Positions 51,978 to 61,734 of a DNA stretch of 64,000 nucleotides are shown here, piece by piece. Where the stretch lies: positions 186,001 through 250,000 of the forward strand of contig JBGAKH010000003.1 of the NCBI GenBank assembly GCA_044224515.1. Reading direction: 5' to 3'. This DNA is from JBBATK01 sp044224515. GTDB lineage: Bacteria > Bacteroidota > Ignavibacteria > Kapaibacteriales > NICIL-2. The first letter of the stretch is position 1. Every line of letters begins with the position of its first letter. The position numbers and the translations under genes are program-made. Below the pieces are notes generated by a model, which was not told where the DNA came from, did no database searches, and worked only from the letters and a program-made list of their open reading frames with translations.

Positions 51978-53114
51978 ATGCGCCTTGGATTTGCTTGCGA
52001 TTGGTCGCAGCCACGACATCTCACTTGGTCCGGTACGCCGCTCGCTTTGTTGGAAGCCTTGCAGCGCGCATTGCCAAACAACGTTGTGGATTTGGATCTG
52101 CGTCTGACAGCTGTTCAGCGTTTGGCGTTCAAAGTTGCCAATCTTAGTAGACACCCTGCGACCAAAGCGATACAGAGTGAGGCTGCTCATTCACCGAGGA
52201 GAATCCGAGCCGTTGCGCGCAAATTCAAGTCGCGAATGAGAAGCTCTGCACAGTTGGATGCAGTTTTATCACTGTCGGATATAGCGCCTACGGACAATAC
52301 TCCGCAATATCTCTATTTCGATCTCTCAGTTGCAGCTTTTAGGCAGGTGTTGAGTACACCGGAGTTAGCGGCGTTGGAAAGCGTGTGGTATCGCGAAGAT
52401 TATTTGATGGAGCGCGAGCGACAACAGCGCGAGGTCTATTCCAGTGCCGGAGGACTTTTCGCAATGAGTCGCTTTGCAGCAGCTCAAACAGCGCAAGCCT
52501 ATAACTTGCCGGACGCAAAATTTCATGTCGTTGGAGCCGGAGCTCGGGTTTTGCCTCGAGCAGGCGCGGAGCGACTGCATGACAAAGAGTATCTCTTATT
52601 TGTCGGTAAAGACTTTGAACGCAAGGGCGGACCTCAGCTGCTTCAGGCTTATGCGCAGTCCGGACTACGAGACCGTGTAGATCTTGTTGTTGCCGGTCCA
52701 ACGATTGAGAAAATTCAATCCTATGGCATCGACGGGGTTTGCGCTGTTGGACCGCAAAGTACAGCTCAGTTGCAAGCATATTTCGCGCATGCTCTGGCCT
52801 TCGTCATGCCCTCGCACTTTGAGGCTTACGGATTGGTCTTTGCAGAAGCTCTGGCGCATGGTTTGCCGGTTATTGCTCGAGACTGCTGCGCTATGCCGGA
52901 AATGGTGAAGCATGAACACAACGGTTTGCTTCTTCCCGCGCGTGCCCGTGATGCGGAGAGTCTTGCTCTCATGCTTTTGCGCATCGTTGACGATGAAAGG
53001 TTGCGACGTACTGCGCGAGAAACCGTTGATCAGGTGTTGCGGTATTATTCGTGGGATCGCGTTGCGCGTGACATCGTTCGTGTCATCAGCGATGACATAC
53101 AGCGAGAGGCGTGA
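51978..53114 (+). CDS. Glycosyltransferase family 4 protein
   Basis: From ATG 51978 the protein is 378 residues; the frame is open 13 codons further up but MRLGFACDWSQPRHLTWSGTP is a normal GT4 start. The C-terminal Rossmann domain has the GT4 donor-site features: LLFVGKDFERKGGPQLLQAYA, then AHALAFVMPSHFEAYGLVFAEALAHGLPVIARD with the E-x7-E motif (EAYGLVFAE). It transfers a sugar from a nucleotide donor, probably in surface glycan synthesis. It is not in a glycan operon here; its neighbours are a divergent SanA-like gene and an arginase-family gene. Confidence 0.92.
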   Translation: MRLGFACDWSQPRHLTWSGTPLALLEALQRALPNNVVDLDLRLTAVQRLAFKVANLSRHPATKAIQSEAAHSPRRIRAVARKFKSRMRSSAQLDAVLSLSDIAPTDNTPQYLYFDLSVAAFRQVLSTPELAALESVWYREDYLMERERQQREVYSSAGGLFAMSRFAAAQTAQAYNLPDAKFHVVGAGARVLPRAGAERLHDKEYLLFVGKDFERKGGPQLLQAYAQSGLRDRVDLVVAGPTIEKIQSYGIDGVCAVGPQSTAQLQAYFAHALAFVMPSHFEAYGLVFAEALAHGLPVIARDCCAMPEMVKHEHNGLLLPARARDAESLALMLLRIVDDERLRRTARETVDQVLRYYSWDRVARDIVRVISDDIQREA

Positions 53115-53307
53115 AGAAGCAATCGTGTTTCTTCATAGTGTCTGCATTAACGCATTAACATGTGCGTGCTGTTGACTTCCTACTTCGCGCAACGCAAGGC
53201 GAATGATAGAGAATCGCCTCTGCTCAGTGCTGCACCGGGTTGGACAAGATCTGTTGAAACAAGGGCGAGAGACCGGCGCTAATAGTTGAATCAATCATCA
53301 AACACCT

Positions 53308-54303
53308 ATGACTTCAGTTCCCTTTCTTGAAAGAGTTGAGCATGATACAAATCTGAGAGCCGATAACGCAGATGAGCGTTTTGGTTCTCGCGTGCGGATC
53401 TACTCGGGCGGAGAGCTTGAGCGTGGTACAATTGCCATGCTTGGCGTTCCGCAAGACCAGGGTGTGGCACGTAACGGAGGTAGACTTGGCGCTGCTCTTG
53501 GTCCGGCGGCAGTGAGAGAGCAGTTCTTCAAGCTAAGTACGTCTGTGATCAATAGATCGGTTTCGATGGAGAGTCCGATAGTCGACTTGGGCAACGTGCG
53601 CTGTGAAGGTCTCAGCTTGGAAGAGATTCACGCGCGTGTTGAAAGCGTTGTCTCTCACGTATTGGATGCAGGTGCATTCTGCATCGTTCTCGGAGGAGGT
53701 CATGATATTGCCTGGCCGAATGCCAAGGCTGTGCTCGATTGTTCTCCAACCATGGCTTTTATCAACGTGGATGCGCATCCGGACCTGCGACCACTTGTAG
53801 AACTCAATGCAACTCTTGTGGCGCACTCAGGTTCACCCTTTCGCCAAATCCTGGAGTACGGAGCGCAGAAAATTCCTGCCGGTACTTGTAGTGTCATAGG
53901 TATACAACCATTTACCGCCTCGTACAAACACCTTGAGTTTCTTAGAGAACGCGGACATCATGTTGTTTCATTGAGAGCGAGTCGCGAGGCCGGCATAGAA
54001 GCACGGTATCGCTCTGCTCTTCTAGCAGCTCGGGCAGCCGAAGCGCTGTATTGCTCGTTTGATATTGATGCCGTTTCCGGTGCGTGGGCACCGGGCGTGA
54101 GTGCCGTGGCGGTTGATGGCTACACACCATCCGACATGATAAGCATGGTGCGGAGTGCGGCTGCAGATCCGCGAACCAAGCTTATGGACTTTGTAGAGCT
54201 GAATCCCTTGCACGATGTTGATAGCCGAAGCGCGAGACTTGTAGCTCATTTGCTTGCGCATGCCATCGATGCCAGGACTTGCAGCCAGGATGTTGAGTTG
54301 TAA
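53308..54303 (+). CDS. Arginase/formimidoylglutamase-family ureohydrolase
   Basis: A 331-residue metal hydrolase with the arginase-fold manganese motifs: GGGHDI (about residue 133), DAHPDLR (about 154) and SFDIDAVSGAWAPGVSAVAVDG (about 250), and the C-terminal LMDFVELNP. The HSGSPFR segment and the variation after SFDIDA are those seen in HutG-like formimidoylglutamases, which release formamide from N-formiminoglutamate in histidine breakdown, rather than in true arginases. No other hut gene is in the window, so the substrate remains open (agmatine or arginine are alternatives). Confidence 0.85.
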   Translation: MTSVPFLERVEHDTNLRADNADERFGSRVRIYSGGELERGTIAMLGVPQDQGVARNGGRLGAALGPAAVREQFFKLSTSVINRSVSMESPIVDLGNVRCEGLSLEEIHARVESVVSHVLDAGAFCIVLGGGHDIAWPNAKAVLDCSPTMAFINVDAHPDLRPLVELNATLVAHSGSPFRQILEYGAQKIPAGTCSVIGIQPFTASYKHLEFLRERGHHVVSLRASREAGIEARYRSALLAARAAEALYCSFDIDAVSGAWAPGVSAVAVDGYTPSDMISMVRSAAADPRTKLMDFVELNPLHDVDSRSARLVAHLLAHAIDARTCSQDVEL

Positions 54304-54434
54304 AACTGTGCGTATGGGAGACAGTTCTCGGGAAGGACTTTTGCCAGTGTAGCCGTGGACACTCTTTTTACAGTGCGATTGACTATGTGTAGAAAATCGA
54401 GATGCGGGCAACTCTGCGCGGATGAAGCTGAGGA

Positions 54435-55136
54435 TCAGTCGTAATGTCGCTCACCGAAGAGGATTGTTCCCAAGCGAACGAGAGTTGCACCTTCTTCAAT
54501 GGCGATTTCAAAATCGGAGCTCATGCCCATGGAAAGCTCTGTAAATGTCTGCACTGAACACTTTTCGGCGAGTTCGCGTTGCAGACTTGCCAACAGCTGA
54601 AACTCGGGACGAGTTGACTCCGCATCATCCTGTGCTTCCGGAATAGCCATCAGACCTCTTGGCACGATACCGGGTAGTAGTAACAAATCCTTGAGAAGGG
54701 CTTCGGCATCCAGCGGGTCCACACCCGACTTCGAAGTCTCTGCGGACGTGTTGATTTGTATAAGGATGGGTACAACCTTATTAATTCGCAGTGCTTCCTT
54801 GGAGATTTCACGTCCTAAGGCAATAGAATCCACGGAGTGTATACAATCGACGAAGGGCAGTACGCTTCGCACCTTGTTTCGTTGAAGATGACCGATGAAA
54901 TGCCAGCTAAGCTTTAGATCTTCGACACTTTCAGCTTTCTCAACCAACTCCTGCACATAGTTCTCGCCGAGATGCCTAATTCCTACCGATATGGCAGAAC
55001 GGATCGTTTCGACCGACTGAGTCTTCGTTGCAGCGACGATCTGAACTGTGCGGTGATCTCTGTTTACACGTTGACAGGCTGCCTGAACCCGTTTCGTACA
55101 GGATTCATAGGTTGTTTTCAGGGATGTAGTGTTCAT
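54435..55136 (-). CDS. YggS-family pyridoxal-phosphate homeostasis protein
   Basis: A protein of about 233 residues with the YggS/PROSC fold: VQIVAATKTQ (PLP lysine), GIRHLGENYVQEL, LSWHFIGHLQRNKVR, IHSVDS, and the phosphate-binding ELSMGMSSDFEIAIEEGATLVRLGTILFG. These single-domain PLP-binding proteins buffer free PLP and affect amino-acid pools; they have no known catalytic reaction. The open frame begins with TTG at 55145, but ATG 55136 is preferred. It is transcribed alone. Confidence 0.95.
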   Translation of the reverse strand: MNTTSLKTTYESCTKRVQAACQRVNRDHRTVQIVAATKTQSVETIRSAISVGIRHLGENYVQELVEKAESVEDLKLSWHFIGHLQRNKVRSVLPFVDCIHSVDSIALGREISKEALRINKVVPILIQINTSAETSKSGVDPLDAEALLKDLLLLPGIVPRGLMAIPEAQDDAESTRPEFQLLASLQRELAEKCSVQTFTELSMGMSSDFEIAIEEGATLVRLGTILFGERHYD

Positions 55137-55145
55137 AAAACTCAA

Positions 55146-55907
55146 AAAAGCCCATGCAAAGCGTGATTAACTGGCGTTTTGGCAAAAAGTCAGTAGTTGG
55201 CTACTGTCTTTGTCCCTCTGCCCCCCCCACTTGCACCACGGGATAAGCGAAAAAACCAGCCTTCTTCCTACTAAACACGCCGAAAAGAGATTTCGTCTAA
55301 TCTGTCGGGCGAGGCCAATGCAAAATTACGCTGCTACACGCCATCGGGCGAATCAGACATCCTGTTGCCGTGTTAGTGCGTATTCAGCCGGAATTAGGTC
55401 GAAGCGTAGCTCGAATTCTGCAGTTGTATCGAATTCTCTTCGTTTTTGCAAGAATAGAGCTTTTTTCAAAGGCGAAAGTGCCTAAAGCACAGCAAATCAC
55501 CTGCGATTACAATATCAACGCTGTTTCTTACTTAAAAAGATCTAACGATAGAAAAAGCTTGAACTTAGCGAGTTCGACAAGGAAGTTGAATTTCTTGGTG
55601 AAACAAAGCTCATTTTGAAAGCATTATTACGGAGAGCCGTAAACATCTGCAAAGAGCAACTTTGATATCGCAAACATGAGTCAGGTTGAGGCTAACTGCT
55701 CATGGAGTGGGCACCTAAGCTAACAACTGGGTAAGAGATTTTCCGAAATGGTTCTGTTTTAGTTTTCTATATTTGAGGACATAGACTACGTGAATTTACG
55801 CTAATAAATACCGTCATCCATAAAGGCCGAAGGCAGGAATGCTTGTTGGCATTTGACATTTAGAAACTTTCTAATCCTATAATTTATTTTTCACAAACGG
55901 AGGTTGT
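55146..55907. other. Upstream region of the 1844-residue surface protein gene
   Basis: About 760 bases, GC-mixed on the left and strongly AT-rich near the right end. It holds a run of eight C at 55224, a possible -7 box at 55768-55775 and an AT-rich leader of about 130 bases before the GGAGG of the next gene. Short frames at 55210 and 55370 have no family, signal peptide or good start site and are not called. The long leader could carry regulation. Confidence 0.5.
55768..55775 (+). promoter_or_regulatory. Putative -7 element for the 1844-residue surface protein gene
   Basis: TATATTTG, identical to the box before the tRNA-Arg gene, matches TAnnTTTG. It lies about 132 bases before the ATG, implying a leader of roughly 125 bases. 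Confidence 0.45.
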
Positions 55908-58900
55908 ATGAAGCTACGTTCTACGTGGTTCTCTTTGCTCGCGGCACTTGTGCTCATGTTGAGTTCAAGTTTGCTACAGGCACAACAGGATTACACTGTT
56001 GGTGCAGGAGCATCGACAATTGGAACGACGACCGGTAACACCGGTCAGATTCCTTACTCTCGCTGGTATTCCGGCTGGAGAACTCAGTATATCTATACCG
56101 CAGCAGTTTTGAATGCAGCAGGTATCACACCAGGCAACTTTACTGCCATTGCGTTTAACGTTGCGTCCAACACCGGCGCTGACGCTATGCAGAACTTTAC
56201 CATCAAGATTGGTTCGACGTCTCAAACCGCTTGTACCGCAACGTACATCAACTCAGGTTTGACGACCGTGTATGCCAACTCGAACGAGCCGGTACCGGCT
56301 TTGGGTTGGAACAAATACAACTTCAGCACCAACTTCTTGTGGGATGGCACCAGCAGCGTTCTTGTTGAAATTTGCTCGCAGTATAATGTTGGTGGCAACT
56401 GCGCTAACTACACCTACAACTGTCCGGTGAAGGGTGATGCAGCTGCATATAATTCGAATACCTACTACTACACCGACGGTAACTGTAACATGTGTACACA
56501 GGCTACCGGTACAGCTTCGAACATCATGCCGCAAACACGTTTTAGTGTGTTGTCCGGTATTGAAAGTTCATTCCCTGACAACGTTGATCCGCGTCGCATT
56601 TTGACCACGAGTTTGTATGATGGTGCAAGCGGATTCCCGGCACCGTCGTTGACATTCCGCCGCACATCCGGCACAATCAATCTTACCTATAAGATCACAG
56701 GTCCTCTTCCATCAACCAATGTTGTGTACACAGCATTGAATTCATCAACACCGACCGATACCGTGATTCCTATCACAACAGGTACCGGCTTGTTGACCCA
56801 AACATTCGCCTATGCTAAGGGTAGCTTGGCCGGTGTTAACGGTGCACTTGATGCACGTTCGGCAGTTGGCGGTTCCTATCGCGTAGATGCTACCTACAAC
56901 CTGCCTGCTTCGGGCTATACACAGTCATACAGCAAGCAGTTCATTATTGCTTACCAAAATGACATGTCGTTGGCATCGATTTCCTATCCGCGTGCCACGC
57001 CGTACAAGTATCTCCGTGGTATTGACATTCCTATCGCTGTTTCAGTTCAAAACGTTGGTTTGAATCGTGTCAATCAATTCCAATTGATTTGCACAATCAC
57101 AAATGCATGTAATGGCGGAACGATTATCCGCCAAGACACGATCAACTACAACAATGCAACCGGCCTGGCTACAGGCGATACCTATTTCGCTCAGTTTGCC
57201 AATTTCAACACCATCAATGTTTCCAGCTACTTTGTAAGCTTCCAAGTAAACATGGTTGGTGCTAACGACGAAAACATGGCAAATAACGTATTGCCTTCAA
57301 GCGGTCAGTGTTTCCAATTCGATGTTCAGTATGCAACAGAGTTGTCTGCTGAGCAAATCATCAACCCGACCGGCGACGTTTTTGTTAGCCGCCCGATCGT
57401 CATTGGTGCTCGCTTTAAGAACAATGGTGCTATCGATCAATCAGATATCCCGACCCACATGGCTATCGAGCGCTGGGACGGATCACAATGGGTACTTGTT
57501 TATCAAGCTGACAAGACCATTCCTGACTTGGCATTTACCAGCCCGAACACAACTATCTTAAACTACGACGCGTGGACTCCTCTCGTAGTAGGTCAGTACC
57601 GTGTTTGCTGTTCTGTTCTTTCTCCGGACGATCCGGTTTCATCGAACAACACTGTATGCTATACCTTTAATGTTGTTGATGCTCTTTCCGGCACCTACAC
57701 TATTGGTACACTTAACTCAGGTAGCTCACGCAACTTCGCGACCATTCAGGCAGCAGTTGATGCTATGTACGGTCGTGGCGTAAGCGGTCCGGTTGTTTTC
57801 GAATTGACAGACAATAGCTACACTGAAGGTCAGTTCACCGCTTTGAACCCGGGTCCTGCTCTTGATTTGAGCTCACGTATCCTTGGTATCAATGCAACCA
57901 ATACTGTTACATTCAAGCCCTCTTTGTTGAACTCCCTCAGCCGCGGTTCTATCTCGATCCGCCTGAAGTCATCACTGGGTATTGGTGTACTCTATGGTCA
58001 GAACACATCACCTGCAAACGTTTTTGCAGTTCAGAATCAGTTTAAGAGTGCTAACCTGTATGCTAACTCAGCCGGATACATCACATGGGACGGTGGCAGC
58101 CAACGCTCCTTCCGTTTCCAATTAGATGTGCCGTCAACCGGTGCACCGGTTCAACGTGCAGTGTTCTATTTGGGCCGTGGCTCCTCCAACATTGGTGTGA
58201 AGAACAGCTTGATTGAGAACTTCCCGCAAGCAACAGCTAGCTATTCATCAGCACTTCCGGTTGTACGCTACTTGTCACCGAACTTCACCTTCGAAGGCGA
58301 TGTTCGTACACTGTCAAGTGGTCCGGAAAGCTATTCAGCAGGTATCGTTTCTCGTAGCGTAGTTCCGAACATCGGTGGTAATAACTCCCTTGGTTTGGAC
58401 ACGTTGTCAAACGACAATAACCAATTCGTAAATAATGAAATCTCCGGCTTCGGCTTCGGTGTGGTTTCTTTGGGTGTTGGTCCGTTGTTCTATAATGACA
58501 TCGCTCCGGGCGGAAATCCGCGTTTCCAACGTTACTACAACAAGAACACCAATATCAGCAACAATATCATCTCGAGCGTAAGCCGCGCAGGTATCTACTG
58601 CGGTTATGGTGAAAATGAGAGCATTGTTGGCAATCGCATTTTGAATGTCGGTATCGGTGCAACAGGCGTTAGTGGTCAAGCTGCCGGTATCATGATCGGT
58701 GGCGCTGCTCGCCCGGGTCAAGTTGTTTACAACAACGTAAAGCCGTTTGTTGCAAAGAACGAAGTCTCCAACATCTCTTCGGATGTTTCAGTGGCAGGTA
58801 TCTACGTTGAGCAGACGATGAACTCCTTCGTTAACCCGACTGGTGGTAACATCAGCTTCCCGAACGCTAACGAAGCTGCAAACGTAGTAGGTAATATCGT

Positions 58901-61442
58901 GTATGCATTGAACCGCACAACGCAAAACGCAAGTGTTGCAGGTATTCACCTAACCACGACACGCTCACAAACTTTGACAGGCTTGACCCAGATGATCACA
59001 CCGCAAGTAGCGAGCTACTTCAGCCGTGGTGACTCGGTCATTAATAACACCGTTATGTTGACCGGCGATGCAGTTTCCAATGGTAACAGCATGGTTGGTA
59101 TCGGTATCCAACAAGGTACCAACACCGTAATGATGAATAATGCAATTGCTGTAAGTGCTGCTTCCAGCAGTGTTAATACAGCAGCCGGCAATGTAATGTC
59201 AGGTTTGTTCTATCAAGGTACTTCACCTCGCGCTTCAAAGGCAGTTCCGGGTATTATGCCGGCTGTTAGCGGCGGCTTGACATCAAATCGTAACGCCTTC
59301 TGGTGTCCGAATGCAGCAGTTGTTCGCTACATCGAAACAGATGCTAGCAGCGCAATCTTGACATTGGGTACACAAAGCGATTATATCGCTCTCGGTCAAT
59401 GGAAGGGCTGGACAGCTCAAGACATCAACTCTGTTGTTGGCAACTTCACAACAGACTATGTTGCAAGCACAAGCTCACCGTCCAAGCTTCGCGTTATGAC
59501 AAACCCGTCACCGCTTGGTTCTATCCTCGATCGTCGTGGCGAGCGCATCAGCGCAAACCTCTATGATTTGGATAACGATCCGCGTGGTCTCAATGGTGCT
59601 CGTTTCACAATCGGTGCTGATGAGTTCATCGGTCGCTTGTATGTAAATGACATCGAGGCTATCGAAGTTATCAATCCGGTTTCCTATCGCGCCGGTACAG
59701 GTACATTCTCCGATGCTGAGTATATCATGACAACAGCTCCGGTTAATGTAACAGCTCGTATGCGTAACAACGGTTCTGCTCTTCAATCGGGCGTGACCAT
59801 TCAAGCTCAGATTTTGGATCAAAACCAAAACATCGTTGCTGCTAATGCAAAGGTTGTGAGCATCGCTCCGGGCGAAAGCGCAGATATCACATTCGATTTC
59901 AACTTCTCTCCGATGACCTATAGCGATCTGGGCCAGTCCGCACCGGCTCCGTTCACCGCTATGGCTCGCAACGTTACACCGGTTTACACCTTGAAGGTCT
60001 TCACACCGGTCGACGAAAATGCAGTTAACAATCAGACAGCAAAGCCTGTTCGCTTCTATCTCATGCGCTCACCGATCCGTATGCTCAACACAACGACATC
60101 GGTTACCGCTAATGCAAACAGCTCAACCACACCGTTCAACGATGTAGTAGGTCGCCTCAACAACGACTCACTTGCTAAGGCTCTTAGCTACGTAGGTTTG
60201 AACCTTGGTAACTACGATCTCTTCGATCGTCAAGGCTGGGAACCGCGTGCAGTAAACTACACCATGTATCGCACACTGTTCTTTGCCGGTGATACAAACC
60301 GCTTGACACGTTTGCAACGTCAAGACGTTCGCAACTTCCTCGCTGCTTCAGTAGCTAGCGACAAGAAGAACCTGGTCGTCGCTTCACAAGAAATTCTTGG
60401 TAAGCACATCGGCTTGGATGCAACCAACGACGAGCAATTCGTTCGCAATATTCTCCGCGCTACAAATGCTACCACGGGTGCGCTGAAGGGTACAGCTCCT
60501 ACAGATCGTACACCTCGCGCTGCCGGCTATGACAACCAAAAGATTCAAGGTTTGGCATTGGCTGCAGGCATTCAGGAAACCATTGCAAAGACCACAAACA
60601 TCTATGACAATGCTAACCCGATGCCGAGCTTGATGAAGATCTACTCTGACAACCAAACCAACGGTTTGGCTCGTACAGCATACTTCTTCACCACACGTGA
60701 TGCAGGCGTTACAGACTCAATGATGGGTATCGCTACCAACTACCTCAACTACAACGTTGTGTTCTTTGGTACAGATTGGCGTCACTTACCGCGCGCTTCC
60801 ACCAATTCAGGTAGCGAGCGTATCATGCGCGCTATCATTGAATTCATTGAGCGCTCGAACGGTGTCGTAGTTCCGGTTGAACTCGCAAGCTTTGACGCTA
60901 AGCGTACAGGTGCAGATGTCCAAATCAACTGGACAACAGCAAGCGAAAAGAACTTGGCTTATTTCCAAGTTGAACGCGCACAAGTCAACGAAAAGGGTAA
61001 TGCTTCATTCGCTAGTGTTGCAAACGTTGCTGCTCAAGGTACAAGTACCGTTGAGAAGAACTATGCTACACTCGATTTGAACGTCAGCAGCAACAGCGCT
61101 TGGGTATATCGTCTCAAGTCTGTTGATCTCGACGGAAGTGTTAACTACTCACGCGAAGTCATGATCAACGCTGATCACAGCGATGAAGCTATGACCGTAA
61201 GTGTTAGCCCGAACCCTGTTGTTACTTCAGCATTGGTTAGCATCAACCTCCCGAGCTCCGGTATCACCGAAGTTAGCTTGGTTGATCTCTCAGGTCGCAC
61301 AGTTCAAACAATCGCTACCGGCGATATGAGCGGTGCTCGTAGCTTCAACCTTACAACTTCAGAATTGGCAAGTGGAACGTATACTGTTGTCGTTAAGCAA
61401 AACGGTGCAGTAATGAGCCAAACAATCCAAATCGCTAAGTAA
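55908..61442 (+). CDS. Giant secreted T9SS surface protein with beta-helix and CARDB-like regions (1844 residues)
   Basis: GGAGG precedes the ATG; the signal peptide ends near LLQAQQ. Residues about 27-215 form a beta-sandwich with several cysteines. Residues about 360-590 look like two CARDB-type domains (DIPIAVSVQNVGLNRVNQF, IGARFKNNGAIDQSD). Residues about 595-1240 begin like a parallel beta-helix (FATIQAAVDAMYGRGV) with many short N-rich turns and end with FTIGADEFIG. A third CARDB-like domain (NVTARMRNNGSALQSG) and a region near 1385-1650 resembling a GATase/flavodoxin-like fold follow. The end has VPVELASFDAKRTGADVQIN, a stretch often found just before T9SS domains, and the sorting domain (VSPNPVVTSALVSINLP). 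Codon use is very uniform, suggesting high expression. Function is probably adhesive or structural. Confidence 0.88.
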   Translation: MKLRSTWFSLLAALVLMLSSSLLQAQQDYTVGAGASTIGTTTGNTGQIPYSRWYSGWRTQYIYTAAVLNAAGITPGNFTAIAFNVASNTGADAMQNFTIKIGSTSQTACTATYINSGLTTVYANSNEPVPALGWNKYNFSTNFLWDGTSSVLVEICSQYNVGGNCANYTYNCPVKGDAAAYNSNTYYYTDGNCNMCTQATGTASNIMPQTRFSVLSGIESSFPDNVDPRRILTTSLYDGASGFPAPSLTFRRTSGTINLTYKITGPLPSTNVVYTALNSSTPTDTVIPITTGTGLLTQTFAYAKGSLAGVNGALDARSAVGGSYRVDATYNLPASGYTQSYSKQFIIAYQNDMSLASISYPRATPYKYLRGIDIPIAVSVQNVGLNRVNQFQLICTITNACNGGTIIRQDTINYNNATGLATGDTYFAQFANFNTINVSSYFVSFQVNMVGANDENMANNVLPSSGQCFQFDVQYATELSAEQIINPTGDVFVSRPIVIGARFKNNGAIDQSDIPTHMAIERWDGSQWVLVYQADKTIPDLAFTSPNTTILNYDAWTPLVVGQYRVCCSVLSPDDPVSSNNTVCYTFNVVDALSGTYTIGTLNSGSSRNFATIQAAVDAMYGRGVSGPVVFELTDNSYTEGQFTALNPGPALDLSSRILGINATNTVTFKPSLLNSLSRGSISIRLKSSLGIGVLYGQNTSPANVFAVQNQFKSANLYANSAGYITWDGGSQRSFRFQLDVPSTGAPVQRAVFYLGRGSSNIGVKNSLIENFPQATASYSSALPVVRYLSPNFTFEGDVRTLSSGPESYSAGIVSRSVVPNIGGNNSLGLDTLSNDNNQFVNNEISGFGFGVVSLGVGPLFYNDIAPGGNPRFQRYYNKNTNISNNIISSVSRAGIYCGYGENESIVGNRILNVGIGATGVSGQAAGIMIGGAARPGQVVYNNVKPFVAKNEVSNISSDVSVAGIYVEQTMNSFVNPTGGNISFPNANEAANVVGNIVYALNRTTQNASVAGIHLTTTRSQTLTGLTQMITPQVASYFSRGDSVINNTVMLTGDAVSNGNSMVGIGIQQGTNTVMMNNAIAVSAASSSVNTAAGNVMSGLFYQGTSPRASKAVPGIMPAVSGGLTSNRNAFWCPNAAVVRYIETDASSAILTLGTQSDYIALGQWKGWTAQDINSVVGNFTTDYVASTSSPSKLRVMTNPSPLGSILDRRGERISANLYDLDNDPRGLNGARFTIGADEFIGRLYVNDIEAIEVINPVSYRAGTGTFSDAEYIMTTAPVNVTARMRNNGSALQSGVTIQAQILDQNQNIVAANAKVVSIAPGESADITFDFNFSPMTYSDLGQSAPAPFTAMARNVTPVYTLKVFTPVDENAVNNQTAKPVRFYLMRSPIRMLNTTTSVTANANSSTTPFNDVVGRLNNDSLAKALSYVGLNLGNYDLFDRQGWEPRAVNYTMYRTLFFAGDTNRLTRLQRQDVRNFLAASVASDKKNLVVASQEILGKHIGLDATNDEQFVRNILRATNATTGALKGTAPTDRTPRAAGYDNQKIQGLALAAGIQETIAKTTNIYDNANPMPSLMKIYSDNQTNGLARTAYFFTTRDAGVTDSMMGIATNYLNYNVVFFGTDWRHLPRASTNSGSERIMRAIIEFIERSNGVVVPVELASFDAKRTGADVQINWTTASEKNLAYFQVERAQVNEKGNASFASVANVAAQGTSTVEKNYATLDLNVSSNSAWVYRLKSVDLDGSVNYSREVMINADHSDEAMTVSVSPNPVVTSALVSINLPSSGITEVSLVDLSGRTVQTIATGDMSGARSFNLTTSELASGTYTVVVKQNGAVMSQTIQIAK

Positions 61443-61734
61443 TTGGTTGTATAGTTGGTCTCTCTTTCAAAGGCTCTCGGCTCCGCCGAGAGCCTTTTTT
61501 TATGAAGTAGATTCCCGGAGCTTTTGCTTAGCATAGAGAGGACAAAGAGCGTATCAGGGCTGCAGTGGTTAACAAAGAAGCTCTGACCACACTGTAGGTT
61601 CGGATAGGTGTGTACAACAGACGAAGCAAGCAGCAAGCAGCAAAGCTGCTTGGATACAAATAGACATCACCGAGATTCTATCGGAGCTGTAGAAGTCGAC
61701 TAAGACCGTGATGTTGTAAAAAACGTAAACAGAG
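61443..61734. other. Convergent intergenic region
   Basis: Contains the terminator of the surface protein gene at the left and a small perfect hairpin (CAAGCAGC, AAA, GCTGCTTG at 61634-61652) preceded by partial CAG-containing repeats. The hairpin has no T-run on either side. No gene is seen. Confidence 0.55.
61469..61503 (+). terminator. Rho-independent terminator after the 1844-residue protein gene
   Basis: AAAGGCTCTCGGC pairs perfectly with GCCGAGAGCCTTT around TCC and continues into seven T. Confidence 0.95.

Noticed and set aside
55370..55618. 82-codon open frame upstream of the 1844-residue protein gene
   Set aside because: It has no good start site, odd composition across an AT-rich leader, and no family pattern.
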